64,000 nucleotides of DNA from Bostrychus sinensis (GCA_020698575.1 CM036240.1:23407711-23471710), one strand, 5' to 3'. Shown: positions 48,371-61,342, counted from the first letter of the stretch. Notes: generated from the sequence alone by a model not told the origin. Numbers and translations: made by a program.

Positions 48371-49293
48371 GAAGTTTTTTTTATTGTACTCTGCTTGCTG
48401 AACCTTTTGAACCTTATCAAACCCTATTAATGTAGCATGAAATATAAGATAATACAGAGCAAACATTAACATATACAGTATATATCAGCTGTGGTTGCTG
48501 CAAATTCGCTGTAGATCTGTCTTTCAAAGACAAAAGACAAGTCATAAACAACGTCACAATTGTTTCACTGGTCAGTGCTTTTTTATTGTTATTTTTTCAT
48601 TTAAATTACAGAAATGTTATATCTACACATTTAGTGTGTTCCTCTCACTCAATGTAACTAACAACACAATGCAATAAAATTACATTACAGCATATTTCAG
48701 TGCATTTTCTTATGTTTGTCTTTTCCTCTTTTTTCAACTTTAAAATGACTTCATTTTTAGACAGTGATGCTTTTACAATCACATTATGATGCATAATGTT
48801 CAAGGACATTCAGTTAAGACAGTTTGTCCAATGCTCTTACATACTGTTTTTATTTATTTATTTTATTTATTTATTTTTTATATATTTATTTCATTTAATT
48901 ACTTTACTGATTTTGGCAGGGTCAGCTGTCTGTTTTACTGATGCTTTCTTATTATCCTCTGTAATTTTAAGGCATTTAAAATTTCTTTCCATTTATACTT
49001 TGTATTGCAACATTTATTTTCTTTATGTTCAGTTAATGTAACATTGCCACTTAGTTCTTTTCTTCTTGAGTCAACTTCCTTCAACTTTTTTACAATGTAG
49101 CTACTTTTTGATTATAGCTCTATTTGAGTTTTTTTCTTGTACTTTGGACTTGCTGAACTTCTTGACCCTTGTTGAACCCAATTACTGTAGCAAGCCGTCA
49201 TGTATAAGATAATATAGAGCAAACATTATATCAACTGTGGGCGCTGCCAATTCCCTGAAGTCGTCTTCGAGCCCGATCTGTCTTTCATAGACA
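48371..49293. repeat. Duplicated segment, copies 755 bases apart
   Basis: 48371-48531 and 49126-49293 share TTGTACTNTGNNCTTGCTGAA, TATAAGATAATANAGAGCAA, ACATTATATCA-like and GATCTGTCTTTCANAGACA in the same order. The sequence between the copies differs. They may be two copies of one repeat or a local duplication. Confidence 0.8.
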
Positions 49294-49647
49294 ACCTGCG
49301 CGCTGCCAAGAATAGCACTCGGGCTGATGTGTCTGGCTCTCGTTAGCACGGGATAGGTTTGTGTCAGCCTCTCTGCAGGCCGAGATGTTGATGTTGTTGT
49401 TGTGGTTAAAAATGAAAAAAAAAAAGGAGAAAAAGCCCAGCCTGTTGTATGTAATCAATCACTGACAGAAAATATCAGCGGAGCTAAATGGCACACCTTA
49501 AATCGAGTGATCCTGTGCCAGAGTGAGTCATCTGTCTTCCCTGGCCTCATGGCCTATCTTTGAACAGGTGTCCAAGGCTTGTAGTTGTGTCCTGTCTGTC
49601 AACATTTAATCATTGTTTTATACTGATTGATTTTTTTTTATTTTTTT

Positions 49648-49649
49648 GT

Positions 49650-49680
<31 letters not shown>

Positions 49681-49683
49681 GGG
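49648..49683. repeat. (GT)8 followed by G20
   Basis: A TG dinucleotide run passes straight into twenty consecutive G. The G run can form a quadruplex and is prone to length error. Confidence 0.95.
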
Positions 49684-52592
49684 CAGGAAGAAGGTTATGG
49701 GATCAGTTCCCATACCAGGAGGTAATGGCCTTAAAAAAATAAAGAGAAAATATGTAAATTTAAATAAAAACATTAATGTAAAGGTTTGCAAATCCATTAT
49801 CGATCCATGTATTTTACCTACAATTGTCCATAAACTGAGAGACACTCTGGGACATCTCCTCTGGGCTGATTAGATTGCATTTTTAAAATTTTGACAATAG
49901 AACAGTTTTTCATTTGACCTCTTTTGCCCCATAGACAACAGATCTGGATTAGGTTCAGATGCTTCTAAGTCTAGCTCTTGGTTCATTTCCAGAAAGTTGA
50001 TGCTCTGCCAAACCATCTTGTGTTTTACAAAAGATTGACAATAAATTCTATTGGCGTACATCAACAATAAGAGGTGCTGCTCAATAAAGATATAAATAAC
50101 AACAACATGGCACCTTTAAATTACATGCAAGCTTTTGTAACTGTAACTAAAGATGGTTAGAGAGGGCAACAATGAAAGCACGATCTAAAAAGTACATTTT
50201 TATTTAATACATAAATAGCTAAAATAGTAATTTAAAAAATTACTTTAATTGTTTAAAAATCAATATTATGGAGCCTGGGAAGGGACATACTGAAAAAAAA
50301 AAAAGGTGAGAAAAAAAAAGCAACCTTCTGAGAAAGATCTCTAAAAACTATTGCAAGATCCAGGTAAAGAAAGAACGTTTTGTCTGTGGTTTTTGTCTGC
50401 CATACAAGAGGTTATAAATCATTTTAAAGCATATATTTCCAAAACAACATCTAACCACAAGCGAGCCTACTTTCTTGGGATCTCGCAAAACTTTTCTCAG
50501 GATCTTGCAGTAGTTTCTCAGGATCTCGATTTTTTATTTTTTTTATCTCACTCTATCCCCTCCTGGGCTCGGTACATAACAAAACAAGCCAAAAAAAAAA
50601 CAAAAAAAACAAAAAAAAACTTTTATTAAACCTAAAGAACTAGATCAGGAGGAACAGGAACAGTAGTGAATGATGTGAAAGGGAGAAAAGTGATAGGCCT
50701 GTGATTCACTGGCCACTGGTGTACCCCGCCTCATGCCCTAAGCAGCTGAGGCAGTAAACTTTAACCAGAAAAGGATTAGTCGAATATAAAAAACTATTTT
50801 AAGCCCATTACAATCTTCTTTGTTGCTCCCTTTTGTGTGCCCTTTTCTCACGAAAGGAACTGACTAATCCTCTGGCATTTCAAGCATAAAAGTGTTGATA
50901 AAGTGCTTTTGACTGTGAAACTATAAAACTATAAAATTTCAACTTATGTGAAGACAATAAGATCTGATGCTTCATCCTTTCCCTGTAACCTCCTTTCTTC
51001 CAGCCAACGCACCATACTAAAAAATACCCTACCTGACCTCTTTCGTGTTGTTCCAACCATGTGAACTCTTGTGGTTGAAATCATTACGGCCAATGCCATG
51101 GGCGGAATTTCTTCAGAAGCTGTTGTCAGTCGAGTATTTCAGATCTTAAGCCAGTAATTGAGTAGATAGGCTTTTGATTGATGTTTAGAGGAAGTTTCTT
51201 TTCCTATTTAAATATTCATGGGTCTGTAGCCTGCAGGGGTGAGACAGAAACCCAAAGCAAACCTATGGACAACAATAGTGGCTCAGAGTTGCTCTTGTCT
51301 GCTTCTCATTACAGTAAGTGCAGTCTCAGAGCTTGCATCCCGCTACAAATTCCTGCTCCCTGCTACACTGTGCCCCACCTAACAGCGGGAATTTGGCCTT
51401 GCAAAATGTTACTGGTAAACAAACGTAAACAACGACTTAAGGAAGCATGCAGAACTCGACACTGCAGCAAGAACCAAAGCTAATTTAACATGGACCAGAG
51501 TTATCTGTTTTAACCAAGGACAAATGAACCAAAATGTCAAAAATACAAATCCAATTGGCCCAGAGAAGTTCAGAGATATGTTCACAAGTTCTTCTTTGCA
51601 TAATACAGCTCAGAATCATTAATACTAGAGACTTTATTTGTATCACCTGCTTCTCCATCCTTATTTTGCCCCTGTCCCAACATTTTTGAGAAGCATTGCT
51701 CCCATCAAAACTGACTTTGCATTCTTATTTAATTTACATTTTATGGAGTGTCCCAACTTATTCAGAATTGGATTTGTAAACATACTCCATCCTTCATTTC
51801 TATAGAGCCAGGCGTGAAGGTAAGGGTATGACCACTTCATTATAAATATGCATCTCGTGTTACAGGTGTTGCCTTTGGCGCCTTGTCCCCACTCTGAACA
51901 CACTTGTGGTCTTTGGGTTTGAGGAAATCCCACTTGAAATATGTCAATCACAGCAGGTTGTCATCGTGGCAGCTGCGGACACTTGTGGTGGTTTCTCATG
52001 CAACAAATATTCCAAACCATAAATCATTTACAAGAAAGGAACCTTCTGGTCTGTGGATCTGACACTTGGAAAAAAGCCCACTCTATAATACCAGAGGAAT
52101 GCCTTCAAGTCAAACGGTCATAAGCATTTATTATCGTCTGCATTAAGACAGATCTTATGATATAAGGCTGGTTGTAGACACGGCAGCTAATACCATCACT
52201 ACTATAAAGTTATGAACCTTTTTATATAAAAATACTTGGCCATTTTGCAAAGTGAAATGGGTCCAACCAATTGTAACTTTTAATCTCAAATGGCATTGCG
52301 TTGTTTCTCTAAAATACATTTTACGCTGTTTTATTTCTGGCCATGGCACAGTAGGACAACAATGTTTTGCCTAAAACTTTTATTTCTAATGCCTAAGTCA
52401 GTGCGTCTGCAGAAGTGCACCTACTCGCTAATGTGACCTGCTTTAAATACAAACCATGCTCTAACTCACACTGTAATATTGTAGTTGGAAGATTTAGTGA
52501 ATGTATAGCAGCACCTATGCTAATGACTTTAGGTGTTGCTTACAAGGATTAGTAAATGTTGTATTGCTAGGAACATTTGTTATTGGCAACAA

Positions 52593-52593
<1 letters not shown>

Positions 52594-52629
<36 letters not shown>
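52594..52629. repeat. Poly-A tract, 36 bases
   Basis: Thirty-six A after TTATTGGCAACAAC. It may be the tail of an unrecognised retroposed copy, but no target duplication or source gene was recognised. Confidence 0.95.
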
Positions 52630-52631
<2 letters not shown>

Positions 52632-53463
52632 CCCAGATGACTCCACTGCCATAGCACTAGGTGGTGCCACTCAAACGGAAAGGCTTGGGCCAAACAAGAT
52701 AGATTTTTGTGAGTTTGCTCGAAACTGCAAGGTACAGCAGATTAGGTCAATAGTGTTAATAGTTACAGAAATTACATATGTTTTAAGAGTTTTAAGGAAT
52801 GTGCAACAAACTGCACACTGAAGTGCTGGAGCTCAAAGTACATTGTTCAACAAAAACAAATTTTATTAGGTGATACACGTTGCACAAATGCAGAAAGCTG
52901 GCTGTTTGTTGCTCATTATGCTGAAATACCATCACCAGTCGAGGTATGAAATATTTTAATAGTCTGGATGACCCCAGCGCTGTGTAACCGTTAGCTTACA
53001 GCAGAGCTATAATACCACCCCAGTGTTGCAACATGATAAAAAGAAAAAACAAGTCTGCTGGAAATAAATTCAGCCAGTTAAAAGCCAACAGACACACTCA
53101 GAGCTGGAGAAAGTGCAGAGCTCTCTGGGAAAACAAAGGCCAGTGAATCGTCTGCAAAAGTGTTTTCTGTGTGGAATATCTCCTTTCTTTCCATAAACAC
53201 GATTTCGATCGAGGATTTAATTAAGCAAGTGCGAGCGTTTGTTTGAGAGGACGCCATAATAAAAGATCCGTTACAGAGCCGGAGAGTTAAGCAGCATGCT
53301 GCTGAATACACTACTCAAATTTCTGTCCTCAGAGTTTTTGCCATGTGAATAATTTGTCCACACATCTTAATTTATGAGTTCTGTAAGCCAGTGTGTTCCT
53401 TCCTCATGATGACGCAAAGGAAAACTGCAGGCTCCAGCCAATTATGTAGATCACAGAAAGTAA

Positions 53464-53560
53464 CACATACACTCACAGGCTACTTTAATAAGTACACCTG
53501 TTCAAACACCTCTTATAACTCAAATATCTGATCAGCCAATCACACGGCAGCAGCACAGTG
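53464..53560. repeat. Interspersed repeat fragment
   Basis: ACTCACAGGCTACTTTAATA, AGTACACCTGTTCAAAC and TGATCAGCCAATCACACGGC match the order of a common fish repeat (CACTTTATTAGGTACACCTG ... AATCAGCCAATCAC). The rest of the element is missing. Confidence 0.7.
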
Positions 53561-54504
53561 CCTTCAGTGGATTTCTTAAAATAAAATTGCTTTGAAGTGA
53601 TAGACAAAGTGGAGTGAAGTCTTAATATCCCCAGGGTCCAGTTTAGCATTTGGGAAAATAAACATTTGCCAAGTCGGATCTTGTTCTCATGTGACGGATT
53701 CTGTTCATATAGGTCTGGGAAAAAAGCCAGAAGTATCTCGGTGATAGAATTAAAATGATAGGTGTTCACCGACCAAATGCTAGTTTTGATTTCATTCTTC
53801 AGACAGAACAGAGCCTACATCACTGTCTCCATGGCTGACATCAGCATCTGATTTCAAAGGTGACAAATGTGGACACTCGGCTGTACTTAGGGTTGATTAG
53901 AAGTCAAATATAACCAAACATTGTCCTTGGATGGAGCTGGGATGATTTAGTACAAACATTAATGCTAATCTTGAATGGAAATATTTTGATAATTACAGGA
54001 CAATGTTTTTTCTTTAGTTTTCTACCGCACAAGTTGTCATTGGCAACCTGAAACAGACAGCTAGTGTAAAAAAAAACAAAAAAAAAACTGCAGAATAAAA
54101 ATGAATCAGTAGCAAGATTTTATTTCTGAGAGCACTGTTTTGGCTGTTTGAATTGTAAACATCAGAAAACTCCATCTAAGTTGTTACTTTACAGCCCCGT
54201 GTGGCATAAACGATGCTTCAAAACAGTGCTGTCCCAAAAACCTTTGTTCTATCAGTACGTCTAGAGTCTGGACCCTTCCATGATTCAAAATTGTAGTTGG
54301 CCACATATAAAAAAACAAAAACAAAAAAAACATACATTAATTTAGCCATAAACTTATACAGTATGCTAATTGCGGCATTAAATTAAATGGATAATGTTGT
54401 TCCATTGTTTTCAAAACGTAAAGATTCAGTATGGGACAATGTGAAACTGTATGCATTTGCCTCCAATCTTGCAGTGCTCCATGTATTGATTTGGCATAGG
54501 TTTT

Positions 54505-54570
54505 ACACCAGATGCCCATCCTGTTGCATTATTTTCTATTGAGGTTGCCCAGCACAAAGACCACACTTGT
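54505..54570 (-). repeat. SINE tail fragment, antisense
   Basis: TTTTACACCAGATGCCCATC then CTGTTGCATTATTTTC corresponds to the antisense fish SINE tail TTTTACGCCGGATGCCCTTC. Short and decayed. Confidence 0.45.
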
Positions 54571-55314
54571 GACTCGTACAGTCAGTGCTAGTAAATCAAG
54601 AAAGTACTGTGTACATTAGAACATTTAGTGCAGTACACAAAAATATGTCCCTGTGGGGATTATTGGCAATTGTCCATGTACGCCATGCAAACATGAAGAG
54701 ATATATTTACCACTTTGTTCCAAATTACAACAGAGTCCTATGCCACAGGGACAAAATACTGCACAAACAGGCAGACTGAGAAGTTTTAAATGGACTCTGC
54801 TTATCTGCAATTTTTCAAAGACAATCTCTCCTCCTGGCCCGTGTTCAGAGAGTGTATCAGAAAAGAGAAAATAAAATTGTTTGCATGACTGAGCACATAT
54901 TTTTTCATCTCTTTCCAAAGCCCACACTTCAACCGCTCACATCACTTCTGCTAAATGTGCTGATTTATACTTCTTCAAATTTCACAATCTGGGGACAAAT
55001 TGGTCCCTTACAAAAATGCACCAACACGGTGAAAAAGCCCCACACTGGGTGAAAATGCATTCCTCATGTTGCTACATGAGAGAGTGTGGGCATTGGCGTG
55101 TCACTGCGGATTAAAGGAGATGCAGCGGTTTATGACCTGCAAAACTGTTACTCATTTAGAGACATCTGATATAGTGCCATTCATTAAAGAGGGACACCGT
55201 TAAGCCAAAAACATGACAATGGTATTTTTAAGTACCACAGATCTCTAGCAGTACTGTATTTTTACATGCGGACTTGGTCTAGGCTCAATTTAACCACAGG
55301 GGACAAGCCAGACT

Positions 55315-55405
55315 ACCTTTTGTGCCTGCCCTAAGCTTGGATAAAAAAGAGGATTGTTCCAGGAAGGGCATCCAGCATAAAACTTAACCTAAATCAACAT
55401 GCTAA
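55315..55405 (+). repeat. SINE tail, sense orientation
   Basis: TTTTGTGCCTGCCCTAAGCT then TGGATAAAAAAGAGGATTG, CCAGGAAGGGCATCCAGCAT and AAATCAACATGC follow the fish SINE tail consensus closely. Confidence 0.7.
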
Positions 55406-57389
55406 TTACTGGAAACTAGGAGGCAGATGATTTGCTGGGCCAACCCAAGGGGGAAAAGCCAAAGGAAAAGAAGAATACTTGGACAATGCTCACAGCGCCA
55501 TTAAGACCTCACAATAATCATTCTCACTTTGTTAAATTTTACATGGACCAGGGAGAACAAAACTGCTCCACTCAGGTTAATGGTGCATTCAAATGGTTTG
55601 TATTTTCCAGTATTGCTAAATGTTTGTAGTGGAAAATGCTAATAAAGTCATCAAAGTTACTCAGTAATCATTGTTTTATTTGGGATTATTGAGTCTTTTT
55701 GTGACATGACACTCAGGAAAGTACTAAAACTAACTGGTAACTGTGATTGCAATCTGATTCTTTATGGTAGGGAGAATTAGTATGAGATTTGATGAAGAGA
55801 TGTTGCTCCAATTTCAATATTTTTATAACCGATGTCTGTTTTAGCTTTAACTGGTCAAACAATACTGTCTCATATGGCATGCCCATGACATGCAGCAATA
55901 ATCCAACTATAAACCTCATTATGCAGGAGTGTTAGTGTGATTAAAAGAAATTCAAATGACAGAGTTTACATGCTGTTTAAAATTAAAACTGTTTTATTCG
56001 GACCAAAACAGTAATTCGAACTTGCATGTAAACATACTGAAGGTGAAAGGAGAGAGACCCACGGATCAGCATCACTACAAACATGACAAAAGCTTTTTTC
56101 GACAGAAGGGGCCGACATGCCAAAACAGTCATAAAGGGGCATGAACTGGCAAGTCCACAATGGCCACATCTTGAGAAATAATCACTGCCTTCTGGTTATG
56201 TTTATAAGGGCAGGGAGGCCTGGACTGTGATGCTTCGACAATATACTACAGGACAATGTTCAACGTAGCTGATGTAAAAGATACGCCTCAAGTGCTTTGG
56301 CCACTTATAAACAGGAGACAATTCAGATTATCAGAATTGTGAAAGCTGAGGATTTGAAATTAAGTGGAACGAAAGGCAAAGTTAATTTACTATAGAGATC
56401 TGTCTCTTATAAAGCATTGTTATACTTCATACAGACTTTTTTCCAGATGTGCCTCAGATCAAATGCATAAAAAACATTTATCCAAGTATAAGCTTATGTA
56501 AAGTATGCTGTAAAAAGAGTATTTGTCCCTCGGCGCTGCATTATTGAAAAGTCCAAGTTGAATGGAGCTCCTATGTGACTACACATTGCAGTAAAAAAAA
56601 AAAAAAAAAAAGAAATAGCATTTTTCTGATTCAAATTAATGGAGCCAAGGTTGGGGCCAAGGAGTCTGGACACGGCGCTGCATGCGATAATGTCTCACAG
56701 CGAGAAGGAAAGCTACAGGGAACACGTGTTTAATAACAAGTCCACAGCAGATTCATAATCTGTTCAATTTACAACTAAATCTGGTAAAGGTGGGAGAAGA
56801 AAAAAGTATGAGTGAGGTATGTCATTGGCAGGGCAGGGAAGATTTGAAAACATGTTCAAGTAAAAATATTTCAATAGAACTACAGATTAAATACTTGACT
56901 AGAGACATGTTTGGTTTATGTAACATGAACATTACAATAAGAGCAATAATAATAGACAACATTTTAGCTGTACTGCAAAGACAGGCATCAATACAAAAAC
57001 TACATTATGCCCCCACTATGGCATTGTTAATAATGTTTGTTTACTTTTTTCCTATTTAAACTGAAATCCAAATACTGTTTAAAACCTGCTAGAGAGGATG
57101 TGTTTTTGCCAGGATTGGTTTGTTGGTGTGTTTGTTTGTTATTGGTATAACTGAAACAGTAATGGCTTGTTTTGGGGACATTTTCAGGAAAGATCAGTGA
57201 GGTAGCAATCATTAGTTTTTGGTGTGAATCCAGAGCACCATCTGGATAAAGAAATTAACCAAAGCATTTTGTACCATTGCAAGATAGGGATGCCCCAGCT
57301 GCCACAAAGATACTAATATTAGACAGGTAATCATAATATAAAACATTATGACCACCAATAGGCAGGTAGTCAAAATGTGGTTCTTGATA

Positions 57390-57460
57390 GGCGTATAAGG
57401 GCTTTGTAGCTCTGTAGATACTGTAGAGCATTTACCCCTGAACAAGATAATGACCCAGTA
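57390..57460 (+). repeat. tRNA-like SINE head fragment
   Basis: TAGCTCTGTAGATACTGTAG followed by AGCATTTACCCCTGAACAAG is related to the fragment at 40135-40200. B box lost. Confidence 0.4.
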
Positions 57461-58683
57461 GACATTCAGATTCATGGTTATGTATATTTGTGAGTCCAGT
57501 TGTAAAACAATGCTTTTGACATTGCATGCAGAGGATTTGTCATTTCCATTCAGGATCCCTGGAGCACAGTTTCAATGTAAGCTTCAGATATGTCTGGTGG
57601 AAGCCAGGCGTGCATTTGTTTGTCAGAATCTCATTTATTACAGCTAACTATTTCCAAACAAAACCTGACCCATAAAAGTGTTTGTCTTAATCATTACATT
57701 TTGGTCAGTGCAACATTTTTGAATTATATTACAAGCTGGAAGTGGGCTAAAACTTGAAAAAGAATTATTGAAAGGCTATGATTGTGTGATACTTCATACA
57801 CTGGAAATGAATCTACTTAGAGGATAAAGCCCATCAAAACAACTCATCCAAGTTTGTCCAAAAACCACAGTTTGTTGAAAAAGAGGACTCATTTTTAAAC
57901 TGCACACGATTTGATGATTTATTTAACTTTTAGAGAGATTAGCATTTGTCTGAAGTGCCCAGTCCATTTAGTCTCTTCTACAGAGTTGCATCAACCCTGC
58001 TCTGTGGATAGACAGCTTTATGTGTCTCTCAGAGCTTATTAAAAAGCAAAGGGAATGTCAAGAATAGAGCATGTGGATATACCATTCCCATCGGAACATC
58101 CCGGACTTTAAGGGAGGAATTCACTCCATTCCATTCCTAAGTGCCTATCAATATTTTTTATTAAATATGAAAAGGATTACTAAAAGTGTGCACATTGACC
58201 TGAAATGTCATAAAACTTTCCTGGAACGCCACTCGGAGGTGTGTTTGCTGTACATGCACACACCAGTCTGTTCACAGCGCCGCTCACTTTGCTACCTTCG
58301 CTTTGGACTCTAACCAGTTTGAAAAAGATGATTTACTTCCCACAAATGACCTCACTTAAGCGCATTAAACAGCAGTAACAAATAGATGTTTGATTGGAGC
58401 CAAAGTTACACAAGTGGAGAGACTGTGCAGAGCTGAGGCACCAATATGTATATGAGAGAAATATATGTTTATCTTTTAGATTCACATCAGGTTTGAATAC
58501 ATCTCAGCAGCCAAATCTAATGAAATGTCATCATTTTAGGAGAGAAATCTACATTCCCAGACATATTCTGTATAATAATTTTTTTATTGTTTTGACAATG
58601 CCTGTGAGAAATTATCTAATACTGTGGAGTATGTACTTTTTTATTTATTTACTTTTACATAGAAATGTCAATCTGCGGCTGTG

Positions 58684-58712
58684 TTTTTTTTTTTTTTTTT
58701 TTTTTTTTTTTT
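58684..58712. repeat. Poly-T tract, 29 bases
   Basis: Twenty-nine T between CTGTG and CCAGAATTGG. On the minus strand this is a poly-A tail-like end, but no adjacent retrocopy was recognised. Confidence 0.95.
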
Positions 58713-59175
58713 CCAGAATTGGCTAGTAATGTGTCTTTATATTGACTATACATTTTCATTCCAGGAGTAATTGTAGGATTGTTTTTGTAGAAGGGACAAT
58801 TTGGACATGTAGTTTTCAGCACATCACCACACAGAGAAGAAAGAAACATTACTATAAGGCAGATGGCCTGACGTCATTCAAAGCCAGAGTAAACCTGGAC
58901 ATCATTTTAAGTCACTCTTAAGCAGAGGAGATGGTGCACAGAGGTAGGTTTATTTTACCAACAATTACTGCACATACTGCATCTATGACAACATTTTCTC
59001 CGCACAAGTAAGCAAACACTCCATATTCAGGTAAAAACATCAAATTGAAAGCATACATTTTACACAACTAACAAGTTTATAAACCACATGTCCACTGCTT
59101 CTTTCCACCAGGGCTGAGATAGAAATAGAGGGAGGCTAGCTGGATCATCCCCTGTCTATATTGAAGTGTCCTTAA

Positions 59176-59290
59176 AAAAGAAAGTAAACCTAAGCCACAG
59201 CACAGTGCTCCTTGTGGGATACCCCAGGACACTAAGGTATAATGCAAAGAATAAAGTTCCCAGTTATGAGAATAATAAAGAATTGTAAAG
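59176..59290. repeat. Unnamed repeat family, copy A
   Basis: Shares CACAGTGCTCCT, an ACTAAGGTATAATG-like block and AATAANAAAGAATTG with 61235-61342 (copy B). No coding potential is seen. Confidence 0.6.
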
Positions 59291-59545
59291 ATTTCCAGTA
59301 ACAGTAAAACAATCTGGAATAAAATCTCTGGATCTTGTCACACTAGTATTGATCCGACACCAATACAAATGCCAGGACTGATACTACTATTTGAATAAAT
59401 CCGCCCACCCCTACTGAAAATTGCTCTGTGGTAAAGGGATTTCAGACCTATTTCAAATTGCAAAGTGATTGCAAAGTGATTGTACAGCCGGCCAGGGTAA
59501 CTCCAAACTTAATTCTTTGTCTTCATCACATTTGCAATAACTTAA

Positions 59546-60308
59546 AGTTACACTGTGTAACTTTTCTCCTAAATATGTGGGGCATACTGACTTGTTTTTG
59601 TGATTTTTTGAGCAATTATAAGGCCTGAGGCGCGATCTGTTGCTCCGAGCGGGGCTTCTGTACTGAGAAATCACCCTCGTAGTTTGGCCGGGAGCGCTCC
59701 GCTGTTCAGGAAGTCACGTGATAGGGACCGAGTTGCTTTACGGCATTCCCTTCTGCTCTTATACCTGAGTTGCAGTATAACCATGAAGCTACTTTTAGCG
59801 TTATTATTTTCGCCAGTTCGTCAGGGCCGAAGGACACGAGAAGATGAAGACAATGTCGGACGAGGCAAGAAAAAGAAAATGTGAAAGGGACCGCACCAGA
59901 TCACAGACAAGAGTCAACATCGGACAGACTTTTGCTCGCTGGCGTCAGATGAGAGACAGAGAAGGCTGCAAATCGGATCACGTTTTTGCATCTTTATTGT
60001 TGGGCAGGTAAATTAGCCTCTTTATTTTTTCTTTAGAACGTGCTTTTTCATACAGTTATTAGTTGTTTTTACTGCGACCATTGCGCGATATTTGTTGATA
60101 AGCTAACGCTAGCGCTAACTCTATAGAAGGTCCAGTCCAAACTTCCAAAGGTAGCAGCAGGTCAACTAAAGTTGAAACAATGATGGAAATAGACGCACGC
60201 TTGCACAGTTTCAGAAGGAGGAGGGCCCTAGTGTTTACGTTTTGCGATGGTGCAGTGGCACCTGTGGCCTCTAGAGGCGCAAAACCGGGAATCTTACACA
60301 GTGTAACT
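59546..60308. mobile_element. TTAA-flanked inverted-repeat element with a 55-codon frame
   Basis: Fifteen-base inverted ends AGTTACACTGTGTAA and TTACACAGTGTAACT are perfect, and TTAA lies outside both (59542-59545, 60309-60312), as for piggyBac-type insertions. The left 17 bases are themselves almost palindromic. The 763-bp body is GC-richer than its surroundings and contains the small frame at 59844-60011. It lacks a transposase. Family not identified. Confidence 0.8.
59844..60011 (+). other. 55-codon open frame inside the TTAA element
   Basis: ATG at 59844 to TAA at 60009. It reads MKTMSDEARKRKCERDRTRS, then QTRVNIGQTFARWRQMRDRE, then GCKSDHVFASLLLGR: a basic start then a helix-like part with RWRQMRDREG. 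From memory it resembles a short module (RVNIGxxFxRWRxLRDxxGxKSD) seen in uncharacterised, often repetitive, fish proteins. It ends GGCAGGTAAAT, a good splice donor, so it may be a first exon carried by the element. Not supported as an expressed gene. Confidence 0.45.
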
Positions 60309-61167
60309 TTAATAAAAAGCATATTTAATACAATAATCTGAGAAAAAAATAGACCTGTAGGATTTGAATGGATGGGAATGCTAAATATATACAAGTAGCT
60401 TTATGCATCAACATCTAATGGATGTGTATAATACAGACAAAAAGGGAAGGGGATAGATGTAATGTCAATGGATTCAGACAATGTTTAAAAAGAGATGAAA
60501 CTGAAATTGATAAAGTGAGTCCAGGAAAAGGCTGGATTTCTGTAAGGTACCTATGCTTTTGTTGGACTTTTGGATCCGTGGCAGAAGAAAATTCAGGGCG
60601 GTGTTATGACGTATTAGTTTTGAAATGTTGATATGAAATATGCATTAGTATTCCACATTTCTGGCTGTTTGTTAAAGCATTGTGTAACTTGCTGGAATGT
60701 CATGTCCACTCTTCCTGACAGGTCCGAACTTGGCGACAGGGCAACCTGACCTACACCTCCATCCCCTTGTAGCACCGCAGGTCTACTTCCTCTTATTACT
60801 TTTCCCATTTATCAGACAAACCCTTCAACACTTCACAATGACGTCCAGCCAACTTAAAAAAAACAAAAAAACGAGACGTCTTTGAAATGGAAACGACCCA
60901 ATTTGTCACTTTCAGCTCCCGAACAAATGACATTGATTGTAATTGTTGGCTGTGTGCTGGTGTTCCCTTGCGTTACCTTTGATTTGACTTTGATCTGATT
61001 CTAAAGGTGTGATGACAAACAGGCCTGTGCTTTGTACTGGGGATATCTCTGGTTTTCATTTCTCATAGTGTTAGCTGGAAGGTGTAGAAGAGAAATTGGT
61101 GTAGTGGCTACGACGGAGAGTACATCCATCACGCCACCGCCAGCCATCCTCAGTCCGTCTGCTGCTT

Positions 61168-61342
61168 GAATGGAAGATGGAAGTGCTCTAACCTCTGGGG
61201 GCAAGGCAGTGCGGAACATGTGTAAAGAAGAAAAGAAAGAAATTGGACTCCAGTCTCTGCACAGTGCTCCTCTGATACTCTGGAGCACCAAGGTTTAATG
61301 TAGTAGAATTAAAAACTCTTTTGTGGGAATAACAAAGAATTG
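61168..61342. repeat. Unnamed repeat family, copy B
   Basis: Carries GGCAAGGCAGTGCGGAACAT followed by GTGTAA, which differs from copy C at one base, and CACAGTGCTCCTCTGATACT followed by CTGGAGCACCAAGG, related to copy A. It is the longest of the three copies. Confidence 0.7.

Larger units (their letters stand above)
47511..53463. other. Intergenic, mostly unassigned
   Basis: No exon found. It holds the duplicated segment at 48371/49126, an ATTT-rich patch at 48848-48900, a GT/G tract at 49648 and a poly-A tract at 52594. 47700-48130 and 53050-53330 are GC-richer, look single-copy and include homeodomain-type TTTAATTAAG near 53215. No long conserved frame. Confidence 0.7.
53561..59541. other. 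Intergenic, mostly unassigned
   Basis: Contains several SINE fragments (54505-54570, 55315-55405, 57390-57460), A-rich patches (54060-54085, 56593-56611), a poly-T tract at 58684 and one copy of the 59.2/61.2 repeat. Around 57088-57150 an antisense fragment resembles the 4628 family. No exon or RNA gene is supported. Confidence 0.7.

Noticed and set aside
59684..59884. 66-codon frame in the TTAA element
   Set aside because: It overlaps the better 59844 frame in another phase and ends in a lysine run from translated A-rich DNA; no motif.
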